Notes: generated by a model not told the origin, from the letters alone. A stretch of DNA of 64,000 bases from Alphaproteobacteria bacterium (GCA_016124635.1 WGNJ01000014.1:62001-126000), one strand, 5' to 3'. Positions 19,890-29,045 are shown, counted from the first letter of the stretch. Numbers and translations are program-made.

Positions 19890-22181
19890 ATGACAGAGCC
19901 AACCAGGAATTGGCTGGAGAAGATCGTTGCATGGGCGACACGTACGTCCGTGCTGGCGACGATTGTAACTGGCCTGTGCGTGATGGCGTTGGTCAGTTCG
20001 CTCGTGCTTTCGGGCGCGACCCCGTGGTCGCCGACGCGCCAACAGATCCCGGTGCTCATCGTCATCAATTCGGCGCTGGTTCTCCTCGCCGCAGTCCTGC
20101 TCGTCGGCATTCTGGTTCGCGTCTGGATCGCCAGGCGTTCGGGCTCGGCGGGCGCCAGGCTTCACGGCCGATTGGTGATGATCTTCGGCGTCATCGCCAT
20201 TGTACCTGCAGTGCTGATTGCCATCACTGCAATCATCAACACGAATCTTATTATCGCGAACTGGTTTTCGAGCGCGGTTCGCAGCACGCTCGACAACTCC
20301 ATTGGTATTGCCGACAGCTACATTGAGGAGCAGACGCAAGGGTTTCGCGCCAACGTCTTGACCTTCTCCGGCGACGTAAACCTGAAGATGGGGCCGCTGA
20401 TGCTGGAGGGTAATCCGCTCCAGTTTCATGCCTTCCTCGAGCAATACGCGGCGGCCCGCTCGCTCGAGGGCGTCGCGATCTTCGACAAGAATCAAACGTC
20501 GACTCCGATCGATAGCGCGACGCCGGCGATTGTCGCCACGATCGATCCGCCGACGCCGCAGGAGTTGGTACGGGCCGATAGCGGCGAGCTTGTCGTCAGC
20601 ACGGATACGAGTGACTCGCAAATCCGCGCGGTCACCAAGCTCGAAGCGTTCAGCAACAAGTACCTCGTCGCGGTCCGGTCGCTGAACGCCAAGGTGCTCG
20701 CCTACCAGCAGGACACCAAGAACGTCGTCGCCAAATATCGGAACCTCGAAGATCAAAATCTCGGGTTTCAAACCAACCTGGCGCTCACCTACGTGCTCGT
20801 CGCATTGGCGATCTTGATCGCCGCGACGGTCATCGGACTTTGGCTCGCCAATCGCATCGTCACGCCAATTGGTCGCTTGATCGGCGCTTCGGAGCGAGTT
20901 TCTGAGGGTGATTTGACCGCACGCGTCCAACTTGATTCCGGCGACGACGAACTCGCATCGCTCGGTCGCGCATTCAACCGCATGACCGGCGAGCTTCAGA
21001 GCCAGCGCAACGAGCTGATCGAATCGAACCGTCAGGCGGAACAGCGCCGCCGCTTCACCGAAGCCGTTCTGTCCGGTGTGAGCGCCGGCGTGGTCGGCAT
21101 GGATGGTCACGGGCGTGTGGATATCGTCAATCGTTCGGCACTGACCTTGGTCGGCGCACAACGCGACGATCTCGTCGGTCACGCGCTTGGTGCCGCCGTT
21201 CCAGAGCTTCAGCAACTGCTTGATCTGGCGATGCAGAATCCTGAAGGACGCGCGGCCGGTCAAGTCGACATCACCCGTCAAGGCAACACGCGCAATCTCA
21301 CGGTGCGCGTTACGCGCGAGCGCGCGAGCGAGCACGACCCTGGCTTCGTTGTCACCTTCGACGACATAACGGATTTGATCGCCGCCCAGCGCACGTCGGC
21401 TTGGGCGGACGTCGCGCGTCGTATTGCACACGAGATCAAGAACCCGTTGACGCCGATCCAGCTGTCTGCCGAACGCTTGCGGCGAAAATACAAAAAGGAA
21501 ATCGAGACTGACCCCGAAGTCTTCGAGCAGTGCACGCAGACCATCATCCGTCAGGTCGGCGACATCGGCCGCATGGTCGATGAGTTCTCGTCGTTCGCGC
21601 GTATGCCGCAGCCCGTCATGCGCGAGGAAGACATCTGTGAGCTCATCCGCCATTCCGTCTTCTTGCAGCGGGTCGCCAACCCGCAGATCACCTATGCGCT
21701 TTTGGTGCCCGACCAACCGGTGTCGATCGACTGCGATGGGCGTCTCGTCAGCCAGGCCATGACCAACGTGCTCAAGAATGCAGGCGAGGCCGTGCGCAGC
21801 GTGTTCGGCATCGAGGGCGCCGACGGCGACGCGATGCAGGACGGCGGCCGCATCGAAGTTCGCATGCGCGAGCTGGGCGACTCGGTCGCCATCGAGGTCA
21901 TCGATAACGGCGTCGGTCTACCGCCCGAGGATCGCAATCGCCTGACCGAGCCATATGTAACGAAGCGCGCGAAAGGCACGGGTCTCGGCCTCGCGATCGT
22001 CAAGAAGATCATGGAAGACCACCACGGCAGCGTCACGCTCGAAGACGCGCCAGATATCGATGAAACAGGAGCGTCGCGCTCGAGCGGCGCTCTCGTCCGT
22101 TTGACCTTCCCCCGCCATACCGCGGCGGGACAAACACCAGGTGACAGGCATGAGCAAGAACGGCGCGCTGTCAGCGCTTGA
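19890..22181 (+). CDS. ntrY: Sensor histidine kinase NtrY
   Basis: A 763-residue membrane kinase. It has three hydrophobic helices within the first 120 residues, a periplasmic domain of about 180 residues, a fourth helix (LALTYVLVALAILIAATVIGLWL), then HAMP (NRIVTPIGRLIGASERVSEGD), a PAS domain, the H-box [22 protein letters not shown], and the ATPase domain ending in GTGLGLAIVKKIMEDHHGS. In alphaproteobacteria NtrYX responds to nitrogen and redox state. Its end overlaps the ntrX start by 32 bases. The 127 bases between ntrC and ntrY may carry a separate promoter. Confidence 0.95.
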   Translation: MTEPTRNWLEKIVAWATRTSVLATIVTGLCVMALVSSLVLSGATPWSPTRQQIPVLIVINSALVLLAAVLLVGILVRVWIARRSGSAGARLHGRLVMIFGVIAIVPAVLIAITAIINTNLIIANWFSSAVRSTLDNSIGIADSYIEEQTQGFRANVLTFSGDVNLKMGPLMLEGNPLQFHAFLEQYAAARSLEGVAIFDKNQTSTPIDSATPAIVATIDPPTPQELVRADSGELVVSTDTSDSQIRAVTKLEAFSNKYLVAVRSLNAKVLAYQQDTKNVVAKYRNLEDQNLGFQTNLALTYVLVALAILIAATVIGLWLANRIVTPIGRLIGASERVSEGDLTARVQLDSGDDELASLGRAFNRMTGELQSQRNELIESNRQAEQRRRFTEAVLSGVSAGVVGMDGHGRVDIVNRSALTLVGAQRDDLVGHALGAAVPELQQLLDLAMQNPEGRAAGQVDITRQGNTRNLTVRVTRERASEHDPGFVVTFDDITDLIAAQRTSAWADVARRIAHEIKNPLTPIQLSAERLRRKYKKEIETDPEVFEQCTQTIIRQVGDIGRMVDEFSSFARMPQPVMREEDICELIRHSVFLQRVANPQITYALLVPDQPVSIDCDGRLVSQAMTNVLKNAGEAVRSVFGIEGADGDAMQDGGRIEVRMRELGDSVAIEVIDNGVGLPPEDRNRLTEPYVTKRAKGTGLGLAIVKKIMEDHHGSVTLEDAPDIDETGASRSSGALVRLTFPRHTAAGQTPGDRHEQERRAVSA

Positions 22182-23565
22182 GATCCTCATCGTCGATGAC
22201 GAGACGGATATTCGCGAACTCGTTGCGGGCATCTTGTCCGACGAGGGCTACGGCACGCGCTTGGCCAGCGACAGCGACAGCGCCCTGCGCGAGATTCGCG
22301 CGCGCCGTCCCTCGCTCGTCATTCTCGACATTTGGCTGCAAGGCAGCCGACTCGACGGGCTGCAGGTGCTCGACGAGATCAAGAAGGACCATCCCGAGCT
22401 GCCGGTGCTGGTGATCAGCGGCCACGGCAACATCGAGACGGCCGTCACGGCAATCAAGAAGGGCGCCTACGACTTCGTCGAAAAGCCCTTCAAAGCGGAC
22501 CGCATCCTGCTGACGGTCGAACGCGCCCTGGAGGCGCAACGTCTTCGAAAAGAAAACGAATCCCTGAAAGAGCGCCTGTGGGATGAGTTCGAACTCGTCG
22601 GCAACAGCCACGCCGTCAGCCAGCTTCGCCAGACGATCGAGAAGGTGGCGCCGACCAACAGCCGCATCTTGATTCAGGGACCGCCGGGTTCCGGCAAGGA
22701 AGTCGTCGCCCGGCTCTTGCACGCCAAGTCAAGGCGGCAACGCAGCCCCTTCATCGCCATCAACTGCGCGACCATCGCGCCCGAGCGCATGGAGATCGAG
22801 CTCTTCGGTGTCGAAGGCACGGGCGAGGGCGGTCGCAAGGTCGGCCTCTTCGAGCAAGCTCACGGCGGCACGCTCTTCCTCGACGAAGTCCCGGACATGC
22901 CGCTCGAGACGCAGAGCAAGATCCTGCGCGTGCTCGTCGAGCAGAATTTCCAGCGCGTCGGCGGCGGTCCGAAGGTGCAGGTCGACGTGCGCGTCGTGTC
23001 GTCGTGCTCGGCCGATCCGCGCGCCGAGATTCAAGAGGGCCGGCTGCGCGAGGATCTCTACCATCGTCTCAATGTTGTCCCAATCCGCGTCCCGGCGCTG
23101 ACCGAACGTCGCGAGGATATCCCGGTTCTCGTCGAATACTTCATGGATCGCATCGGGGCGTCGACCGGTCTGACCAAGCGCGCGGTCGGCGACGATGCGA
23201 TGGCGGCGCTCCAGGCGCACAACTGGCCGGGCAACGTCCGCCAGCTGCGCAACAACGTCGAGCGCTTGATGATCATCGCTGCGGACGCGCCGGACGGTCT
23301 CATCACGGCCGACTTGCTTCCGGCTGAGGTCGGCAACTCGACGCCCGCTGTGAGCCAGGGCGCCGGCTCGGAGCGCATCATTGCGCTGCCGCTCCGCGAC
23401 GCGCGCGAGATGTTCGAGAAGGAGTATCTGATCGCGCAGATCAACCGCTTCGGCGGCAACATCTCGCGCACGGCCGCCTTCATCGGCATGGAGCGTTCGG
23501 CGTTGCACAGGAAGCTCAAGTCGCTCGGCATCAATACGGGCGCTCGCGGCGAAGAGATCACGTAA
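22150..23565 (+). CDS. ntrX: Response regulator NtrX
   Basis: A 471-residue NtrC-type regulator. The receiver has IVDDETDIREL, the phospho-Asp in VILDIWLQGSRLDGLQ and Lys in FVEKPFKADR. Walker A is GPPGSGKEVVARLLH and Walker B TLFLDEVPDM. The loop that normally holds GAFTGA reads ELFGVEGTGEGGRKVG (about 22801-22845), so contact with sigma-54 is not expected; this is known for alphaproteobacterial NtrX. The Fis-type HTH near the C-terminus is GNISRTAAFIGMERSALHRKLKSLG. ATG 22150 was preferred to GTG 22141. Confidence 0.94.
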   Translation: MSKNGALSALEILIVDDETDIRELVAGILSDEGYGTRLASDSDSALREIRARRPSLVILDIWLQGSRLDGLQVLDEIKKDHPELPVLVISGHGNIETAVTAIKKGAYDFVEKPFKADRILLTVERALEAQRLRKENESLKERLWDEFELVGNSHAVSQLRQTIEKVAPTNSRILIQGPPGSGKEVVARLLHAKSRRQRSPFIAINCATIAPERMEIELFGVEGTGEGGRKVGLFEQAHGGTLFLDEVPDMPLETQSKILRVLVEQNFQRVGGGPKVQVDVRVVSSCSADPRAEIQEGRLREDLYHRLNVVPIRVPALTERREDIPVLVEYFMDRIGASTGLTKRAVGDDAMAALQAHNWPGNVRQLRNNVERLMIIAADAPDGLITADLLPAEVGNSTPAVSQGAGSERIIALPLRDAREMFEKEYLIAQINRFGGNISRTAAFIGMERSALHRKLKSLGINTGARGEEIT

Positions 23566-23574
23566 AGGCGCAAG

Positions 23575-24423
23575 ATGAGCCGCATCGCCTATGTCAACGG
23601 GCGCTACGTGCCGTTCGCCGAGGCGCGCGTGCACGTCGAGGATCGCGGCTATCAGTTCGCCGACGGCGTCTACGAAGTGTGCGCCGTGCGCGGCGGCAAG
23701 CTGGTCGATGAAGAGCCGCACGCCGCGCGGCTGAAGCGCAGCCTGAAGGAGATGCGCATCACGCCGCCGGTCGACGACGCGGCGCTCGCGCACATCATGC
23801 GCGAGACCGTGCGGCGCAACCGCGTGCGCGACGGCCTCGTTTATCTGCAGATCACGCGCGGCGTGGCGCGACGCGACCATGGCTTCCCGGCGCAGGCGAA
23901 GCCCGCGCTCGTCGTCACCGCACGCAATCTTGCGATCGACAAATACGACGCGGCGGCCGCAACCGGTGTCGAGGCCCGCACCGTGCCCGAGAGCCGCTGG
24001 GCGCGTTGCGACATCAAGTCTGTGTCGCTCCTCGCCAACGTCCTCGCCAAGCAGACCGCGCGCGAAGCCGGCGCGTACGAGGCTTGGTTCGTCGACGACA
24101 AGGGCTTCGTGACCGAGGGCTCGTCGACCACGGCTTGGATCGTCGACGCCGACGGTGTCCTTCGAACGCGCCAGCTCGACCAGCACATCTTGCCCGGCGT
24201 CACCCGCGGCGAGCTTTTGCCGATGTGCCGCCAACTCGGCATCGAATTCGCCGAGCGCCCGTTCACCGTTGCAGAGGCCAAGGCTGCGCGCGAGGCCTTC
24301 ATAACGGCGGCCACGGTCGGCGTCATTCCCGTCGTTAAGATCGACGGAAAGGCGGTCGGAAACGGCAAGCCCGGCCCGGTCGCACAAAAACTGCGCGCCG
24401 CCTATTGGGCCGAGCGCAGCTGA
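23575..24423 (+). CDS. dat: D-amino acid aminotransferase (class IV PLP enzyme)
   Basis: A 282-residue fold-type IV aminotransferase. The N-terminal RGYQFADGVYEV, the PLP lysine in WARCDIKSVSLLANVLAKQTA and the FVTEGSSTTAWIV phosphate loop fit D-alanine/D-amino acid transaminases better than the branched-chain enzymes. The likely product is D-glutamate or D-alanine for peptidoglycan. It lies 9 bases after ntrX and is probably part of the same transcript. The same neighbour (with trkA) is common before hfq in alphaproteobacteria; trkA is not here. Confidence 0.9.
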   Translation: MSRIAYVNGRYVPFAEARVHVEDRGYQFADGVYEVCAVRGGKLVDEEPHAARLKRSLKEMRITPPVDDAALAHIMRETVRRNRVRDGLVYLQITRGVARRDHGFPAQAKPALVVTARNLAIDKYDAAAATGVEARTVPESRWARCDIKSVSLLANVLAKQTAREAGAYEAWFVDDKGFVTEGSSTTAWIVDADGVLRTRQLDQHILPGVTRGELLPMCRQLGIEFAERPFTVAEAKAAREAFITAATVGVIPVVKIDGKAVGNGKPGPVAQKLRAAYWAERS

Positions 24424-24573
24424 CACCGTTTGCGCCGAGTGTGCGTTTTCGCACTTGCAGCAAACTCGCTGGTCGGCCAATCTTCCACCGCTGGATGTGT
24501 CGCGGGCGCACGAGTCGCGCTTCAGGCATGAGGACCGGCGGTGAAATTTCAGTACACAAATGGGGACCAACCC

Positions 24574-24828
24574 ATGAGCGAGCGTCAACAAAACCTTCAG
24601 GACACGTTCCTGAACGCCTGCCGCAAGAGCAAAGCGCCTTTGACGATCTTTCTGGTCAACGGTGTCAAGCTGCAGGGTGTCATCTCTTGGTTTGATAATT
24701 TCTGCGTTCTCCTGCGCCGCGACGGGCATTCGCAACTCGTCTACAAGCACGCGATCTCGACGGTGATGCCGTCGGTCCCCGTGCAGCTGTTCGAGCAGGA
24801 AACGGAGATGGCAAGCGACGCGAGTTGA
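24574..24828 (+). CDS. hfq: RNA chaperone Hfq
   Basis: An 84-residue Sm-like protein that forms a hexamer and pairs small RNAs with mRNAs. Sm1 is [21 protein letters not shown] and Sm2 is [13 protein letters not shown] (the KH motif present). The start is [14 protein letters not shown]. The N-terminal helix and both RNA-binding faces look normal; the C-terminal tail is short. A 150-base gap to dat may hold its own promoter. HflX follows after a single base. Confidence 0.98.
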   Translation: MSERQQNLQDTFLNACRKSKAPLTIFLVNGVKLQGVISWFDNFCVLLRRDGHSQLVYKHAISTVMPSVPVQLFEQETEMASDAS

Positions 24829-24829
24829 G

Positions 24830-26161
24830 TTGAGTTCGAAATCGAAAGCCCCGGGCGCGAAAGGTCGAAGCCGCGCGCTCGTCGTTCATCCCTTTTTGAA
24901 ATCGCCGCGCGACGACGCCATTGTTGCGCGCGACGTCGACGCGCGTCTCGAGGAGGCCAAAGGTCTCGCGCGCGCCATCGACCTCGACGTCGTCACCGCG
25001 CTGCCGGCGCCGCTCGCCGAGATGCGGCCCGCGACGCTCATCGGCAAAGGCAAGGTTGAGGAGATCAAGGCGCTCGCCGCCGGCATTGAGCCCGAGCTCG
25101 TCATCGTCGACGGTCAATTGACGCCCGGTCAGCAGCGCAACTTGGAGAAGGCCTGGGGCACCAAGGTGCTCGACCGCACCGGCCTGATCCTCGAGATCTT
25201 CGGCGAACGCGCCAGGACCAAGGAAGGTTCGCTCCAAGTCGAGCTCGCGCATCTCACCTATCAGAAGAGCCGCCTGGTCCGCTCCTGGACCCACCTTGAG
25301 CGTCAGCGCGGCGGTTTCGGCTTCCTTGGCGGTCCCGGCGAAACCCAGATCGAGGCCGACCGCCGCGCCATCGGCGACCGCATCGCCAAACTCAAGCGCG
25401 AGCTCGCCGAGGTGAAGCGCACGCGCGAGCTGCACCGCGAGGCGCGCCGCCGCGTCCCGTTTCCGGTCGTGGCGCTCGTCGGCTACACCAACGCCGGCAA
25501 GTCGACGCTCTTCAACGCGCTGACCAAGGCCGAAGTCACGGCGAAGGATCTGCTCTTCGCCACGCTCGATCCGACGATGCGCGGCGTCGTTCTGCCGTCC
25601 AAGCGCAAGATCATCTTGTCCGATACGGTAGGATTCATTTCGGACCTGCCGACACAGCTCGTCGCCGCCTTTCGCGCCACGCTCGAAGAAGTGCTCGAAG
25701 CCGACCTTCTCATCCATGTGCGCGACGTCAGCCATCCCGATTGGATGGCGCAGAAGGCCGACGTGCTCGGCGTTCTCGACGAGCTCGGCGTCGCGCAGGC
25801 AAGGCGCGATCGAATGATCGAGGTCTGGAACAAGATCGATCGCTTGGCCATCGAAGCGCGTCCGACCGTGCCGGCGGGGCCGGCGCAAATTCAGCGCGCC
25901 ACGATCCCGGTCTCCGCATTGACGGGAGAGGGGTTGGCGACGCTCCTCGACGTGATCGACACCGCTCTTGCGGAACAAGCAAGTGTGACCGCTCTGACCT
26001 TGTTGCCTGAGGACGGTGAGGGCCTCGCCTGGATCTACGCACACACCCAGGTGCTGTCGCGCGAGGCGCGCGCCGACGGCCGCCTCGAGCTGCGCGTCGC
26101 GGTGCCGCCCGCGCAATGGTCGCGCTTCGAACGGCGCTTCGGCGGCGCCGTCGTGCATTGA
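24830..26161 (+). CDS. hflX: GTPase HflX
   Basis: A 443-residue ribosome-associated GTPase linked to rescue or splitting of stalled ribosomes. The HflX N-terminal domain contains [14 protein letters not shown] and [30 protein letters not shown]; the G domain has G1 [15 protein letters not shown]3 DTVGFI and G4 VWNKID. No ATG is available near the N-terminus; a TTG at 24830, one base after the hfq stop, gives the full family length. The TTG start and hfq coupling suggest low, Hfq-linked translation. Confidence 0.95.
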   Translation: MSSKSKAPGAKGRSRALVVHPFLKSPRDDAIVARDVDARLEEAKGLARAIDLDVVTALPAPLAEMRPATLIGKGKVEEIKALAAGIEPELVIVDGQLTPGQQRNLEKAWGTKVLDRTGLILEIFGERARTKEGSLQVELAHLTYQKSRLVRSWTHLERQRGGFGFLGGPGETQIEADRRAIGDRIAKLKRELAEVKRTRELHREARRRVPFPVVALVGYTNAGKSTLFNALTKAEVTAKDLLFATLDPTMRGVVLPSKRKIILSDTVGFISDLPTQLVAAFRATLEEVLEADLLIHVRDVSHPDWMAQKADVLGVLDELGVAQARRDRMIEVWNKIDRLAIEARPTVPAGPAQIQRATIPVSALTGEGLATLLDVIDTALAEQASVTALTLLPEDGEGLAWIYAHTQVLSREARADGRLELRVAVPPAQWSRFERRFGGAVVH

Positions 26162-26606
26162 TCCGGCGGAATCCTGCGTACCCCCCTCAAATCCGCTACA
26201 TTGGCCGATTTTCGCCATTTTATCCGCTACATATCCTCACACATGTGTATTCACAAAGCACGTTGTTTGCCGTCCCGGATCGACTGTCGTCCGAACCCGC
26301 CGAGCCGTCGCTGCGTCGGCCGCCCGAGCCGCCTTTCACCTTCAATAGCTGCCGTCGCAGATCGATACCCATCACGCATTCCTCGCAGATTCTTCCCGCG
26401 ACGCATCTTGCAATGTATTGCGATTTTGTCAATAAATGAGTTTAATGCCATGAAGCCGGCGCCTCGAATTCGGAGAGGCCTGCGCGATCGCGCCGCCAAC
26501 GCCTTGACCTTTACCGGGGACCTTTACGGCCCGGAAACGACGTTCGCCTCAGACTGATTCACAAGCTACTAGTAGACTGTTGGGCCAATTTACGGACCGA
26601 TTGCCC
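26162..26606. other. Intergenic stretch after hflX (445 bases), left edge of the accessory region
   Basis: No supported gene. It looks less GC-rich than its surroundings. It contains an 11-base direct repeat (atccgctacat at 26191-26201 and 26222-26232) and a 10-base palindrome (acacatgtgt at 26239-26248). Short open frames here have low-complexity Arg/Ser/Pro composition and no family match. It probably carries the promoter of the gene at 26607 and may contain an old insertion junction. Confidence 0.5.
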
Positions 26607-27512
26607 ATGCGCTTTCGAGCAACGATCATCATCGCGGGCCTTGCGGCGATCTTTTCTGCACAAGCCGAAGCTGCCGAACCTGAGAGGCCAAAACCGTGTC
26701 CGGCGGTTCGCTCTATAAAGATGATGCCGTTCAGAGCGGAGCACGGCGTGGATGCCGCCTACGATCGACTCCGCGACGACGCTGGTTGCGAGCAGCTCTT
26801 GCTCGACACGCTGACGTCATTGAAGCCGATGGCTGACCCACGCCAAATGGCGCCCGAAGAAGGGTTCGTTGAAGGCGATGCCGCTCTATTCGTTCTTCTT
26901 GAGCGTCACCACTTGGAATTTGAACAAGTTTTGCCCCCAGAGCAGGCCGAAGATTTTAGGAACAGCGGAATCTTTGCGTACTTTGCATACGTAGCAACCC
27001 AGAGTGGGCGAGCGGACGTGATCGCGCGCACCAAACGCCTGGCCGCGCTCGCGCCGGTCGGTACCGCTCCTGTGGCTGACATGAAAAAGGCCCTGCACGC
27101 GGGCCGTAACAGTTTTTCGCTGACAGATAGGAACGGTAAGAATTTCCACGTCGACATCAGGATCGGCCGCGAGCCTCGGAGCCTGCGTCGAGACCGACAG
27201 CTTTGGGGTACGGGAGCGCATGGGGACGAACGGGGCGCGGGCCACACAATCGTTGCGATCACGGGAAAGAACGATGAAGACCCGCTCGTAATACCGGCAT
27301 CATGCTATTTGGATCTTCTCGACCCGAAAGAGGCCGAGGTCGTTAGCCACGCTGAGGGCTTTACTCTCCTGATTGTCGGCGGCGCGCCTGATGCGGTCTA
27401 TAGGGCCAAAATCAAGTTCAGCAAGCATGGCGTCACGTCGAGGCGCGTTGAACTTGCTTCCATCCCGGACGCCATTTTTGAGGAAACTCGATACAATTAC
27501 ATCGCGGACTAG
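26607..27512 (+). CDS. Secreted protein of unknown function, paralogue of the protein at 29123
   Basis: A 301-residue protein with an N-terminal signal peptide (MRFRATIIIAGLAAIFSAQAEA). The mature N-terminal part (about residues 30-150) has PCPAVRSIKMMPFRAEHGVDAAYDRLRDDAGCEQLLL and GFVEGDAALFVLLERHHLEFEQVLP, matched closely by the protein at 29123. The two cysteines bracketing this part are kept in both. The C-terminal half has no counterpart there and ends with SIPDAIFEETRYNYIAD. I do not recognise the family. ATG 26607 gives the signal peptide; an upstream TTG at 26580 is less likely. Confidence 0.7.
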   Translation: MRFRATIIIAGLAAIFSAQAEAAEPERPKPCPAVRSIKMMPFRAEHGVDAAYDRLRDDAGCEQLLLDTLTSLKPMADPRQMAPEEGFVEGDAALFVLLERHHLEFEQVLPPEQAEDFRNSGIFAYFAYVATQSGRADVIARTKRLAALAPVGTAPVADMKKALHAGRNSFSLTDRNGKNFHVDIRIGREPRSLRRDRQLWGTGAHGDERGAGHTIVAITGKNDEDPLVIPASCYLDLLDPKEAEVVSHAEGFTLLIVGGAPDAVYRAKIKFSKHGVTSRRVELASIPDAIFEETRYNYIAD

Positions 27513-27579
27513 ATCGTAGCGGCCGAATGAGCCAATCCACAAGCGCTGCGACAAAGACCATTCGAGGTTGAGTAGGCCA

Positions 27580-27788
27580 ATGTCCAAAGACGATGCCGTT
27601 AAAATGATGGAATTCGTCGAGAGCTTTCGCGCGCCGTTCAACGACGCCAGTGCCGCCACCTTGCTATTCGCCGAGCAGAAGAGGCCAAACAGGTGCGACG
27701 TGTTCTTGGTGACATGATTATGAAGGCATTTGAGCTCGCGAGAATAGTGGAGAAGCAGCACCCGGAGTTGCGAGCCGATTGGATGTGA
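27580..27788 (+). pseudogene. Small gene broken by an apparent single-base deletion
   Basis: The frame starts at ATG 27580 (MSKDDAVKMMEFVESFRAP) and stops early at 27717. If one G is put back near 27678 (cagaagag becoming caggaagag) the reading continues as EQEEAKQVRRVLGDMIMKAF and so on, through VEKQHPELRADWM, to a stop at 27786-27788. That stop overlaps the next ATG (TGATG), as expected for a real coupled gene. The repaired product would be about 69 residues, acidic-basic mixed and helical. A sequencing error cannot be excluded. Function unknown. Confidence 0.6.
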
Positions 27789-28285
27789 TGGGTGCTTCTG
27801 TACCTAATGCTGCTGACCGGTCCCAAAGAGGGGGAGCATCGATAGAAGTGCTGCGCCAACGACTCAATATGGCAACGTTTCGGATGGCCGCTGGCTTCCT
27901 GGTGGCACCTGTTGTGCCCGGGTTGATCATCGCAGCGTCTGTCGAGCTGCTCGGCTCTCGTGATCCGTTGTCCGCTTGGTACGTGGAACTCTCCGCCGCC
28001 CTTGGCTATCCGACGGCGCTGGTGCTTGGCATTCCGGCATATTGGCTGACGAAACGATACACATTGACGAGCCTTGCGGCGTACGCCGCGATCGGCGCGC
28101 TCTTGGGTATCGCGGCCTACTTTGGGGTCTTTTTGCCGGGGCTGCTTGTCGCGCCCACCAATCCCGACGTCTGGCACGCGATGGGGGGAAGCCTTGCTTT
28201 CATGCCTGCGGCCTGTCTTTCCGGAGTCGTGGCGGCGACGGCGTTCTGGTTGATCGCGAGGCCTGATCTTCAAGTCCAATCCTGA
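27788..28285 (+). CDS. Four-helix membrane protein of unknown function
   Basis: A 165-residue protein with about four membrane helices (LVAPVVPGLIIAASVELL, ALGYPTALVLGIPAYWL, LAAYAAIGALLGIAAYFGVFLPGLL, LSGVVAATAFWLIA). A short cytoplasmic N-terminus of about 30 residues precedes the first. No catalytic motif is seen. ATG 27788 overlaps the stop of the broken gene upstream; a TTG nine bases earlier is also in frame. Unknown family. Confidence 0.6.
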   Translation: MGASVPNAADRSQRGGASIEVLRQRLNMATFRMAAGFLVAPVVPGLIIAASVELLGSRDPLSAWYVELSAALGYPTALVLGIPAYWLTKRYTLTSLAAYAAIGALLGIAAYFGVFLPGLLVAPTNPDVWHAMGGSLAFMPAACLSGVVAATAFWLIARPDLQVQS

Positions 28286-28350
28286 CATTGCTTAAGGCAA
28301 CAATCGGTTTAAGTGCCGATGACGAGTGCAAACAATTGCGGAGCTTGATC

Positions 28351-28677
28351 GTGCGCAGAGGCCTGGCGCTGATAGCGGCGGCTGCTGCATTGGCCGCGGC
28401 CGGGACCGTGGCATTTATCCGATTGCAGAATGTGGAGTTGCTCGGGTCGCCCGTAGAAAAGGCGCTGGCCTATCGCATTGAATCCATTCCGATCGAACGG
28501 ATATGCGAGGCGATAGCATCCGGCCGCCAAATACTGGGTGACGATCACGTCGTCGTTTGGAGCGATGAAAAGCGATACGTCGTGGTTGGTTGGCGAATGG
28601 AGGGCGATCGCCCCGCTTTCTACTGGACCGGCGTGGACCTGCCGCAAGAAGACATCGTCTGTCGGACGGCAAGGTGA
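28351..28677 (+). CDS. Small membrane-anchored protein, unknown function
   Basis: A 108-residue protein with one N-terminal hydrophobic segment (LALIAAAAALAAAGTVAFI) acting as an anchor or signal. The outer part of about 80 residues contains two Cys (ERICEAI and DIVCRTAR), so a disulfide is possible, and a beta-rich stretch HVVVWSDEKRYVVVGWRMEGD. GTG 28351 was chosen because a ggag sequence lies seven bases upstream; a TTG at 28288 gives a longer form. Family not recognised. Confidence 0.5.
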   Translation: MRRGLALIAAAAALAAAGTVAFIRLQNVELLGSPVEKALAYRIESIPIERICEAIASGRQILGDDHVVVWSDEKRYVVVGWRMEGDRPAFYWTGVDLPQEDIVCRTAR

Positions 28678-28754
28678 GTTGGAAAAGCGATCGAGCAAAC
28701 AATTCAAATATCTTTCGAAAGTGGCCTAGATGCGGAATATGCGAGGTGAAGACA

Positions 28755-29045
28755 ATGCGTCGCTTTGCGGTAATCGTGCATGGCCAGAACTTCGAAATGA
28801 CTCTTGATGGCAAGGAGGCCGAGTTTGGAGTTTTCGCCACGCGTTTCGTCGATGCGCCCTCACCGGAAAGAGCATCTGAAGCGGCAATCCAAGAAATATT
28901 GGCCGATCCACGCCTCGCGGGTAGACGCAATTCGCCCGAGGATCCCCCAACATTAGCGGTAGACAAGCAGGGCGAGGTGGGTTGGTGGACGAGGCGGCTC
29001 TTCCCGCCGCGTGGCTTTTCCTTCTACATGAAAGAGCGGGAGTGA
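28755..29045 (+). CDS. Small conserved-looking cytoplasmic protein, unknown function
   Basis: A 96-residue protein without signal or membrane segment. The pattern RRFAVIVHGQNFEMTLDGK, FATRFVDAPSPERASEAAI and the end GFSFYMKE resembles a widespread group of small uncharacterised bacterial proteins that start with a beta strand followed by HG-x-NF and end in GFTF/GFSFY. That resemblance is from memory and was not searched. ATG 28755 has a gaggtgaag sequence upstream. It lies between the membrane protein genes and the second paralogue of the secreted protein. Confidence 0.6.
   Translation: MRRFAVIVHGQNFEMTLDGKEAEFGVFATRFVDAPSPERASEAAIQEILADPRLAGRRNSPEDPPTLAVDKQGEVGWWTRRLFPPRGFSFYMKERE

Noticed and set aside
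19863-21716. 617-codon minus-strand frame across ntrY
   Set aside because: Shadow of ntrY, whose domains are all present on the plus strand.
22729-24750. 673-codon minus-strand frame across ntrX, dat and hfq
   Set aside because: Covers three certain plus-strand genes and has no recognisable domain.
26201-26557. 118-codon frame in the gap after hflX
   Set aside because: Arg/Ser/Pro-rich composition, no signal or domain, no ribosome-binding sequence. Treated as non-coding.
27638-28288. 216-codon minus-strand frame opposite the four-helix membrane protein
   Set aside because: The plus-strand frame has clear membrane helices and a coupled start; the minus frame is Arg/His-rich.
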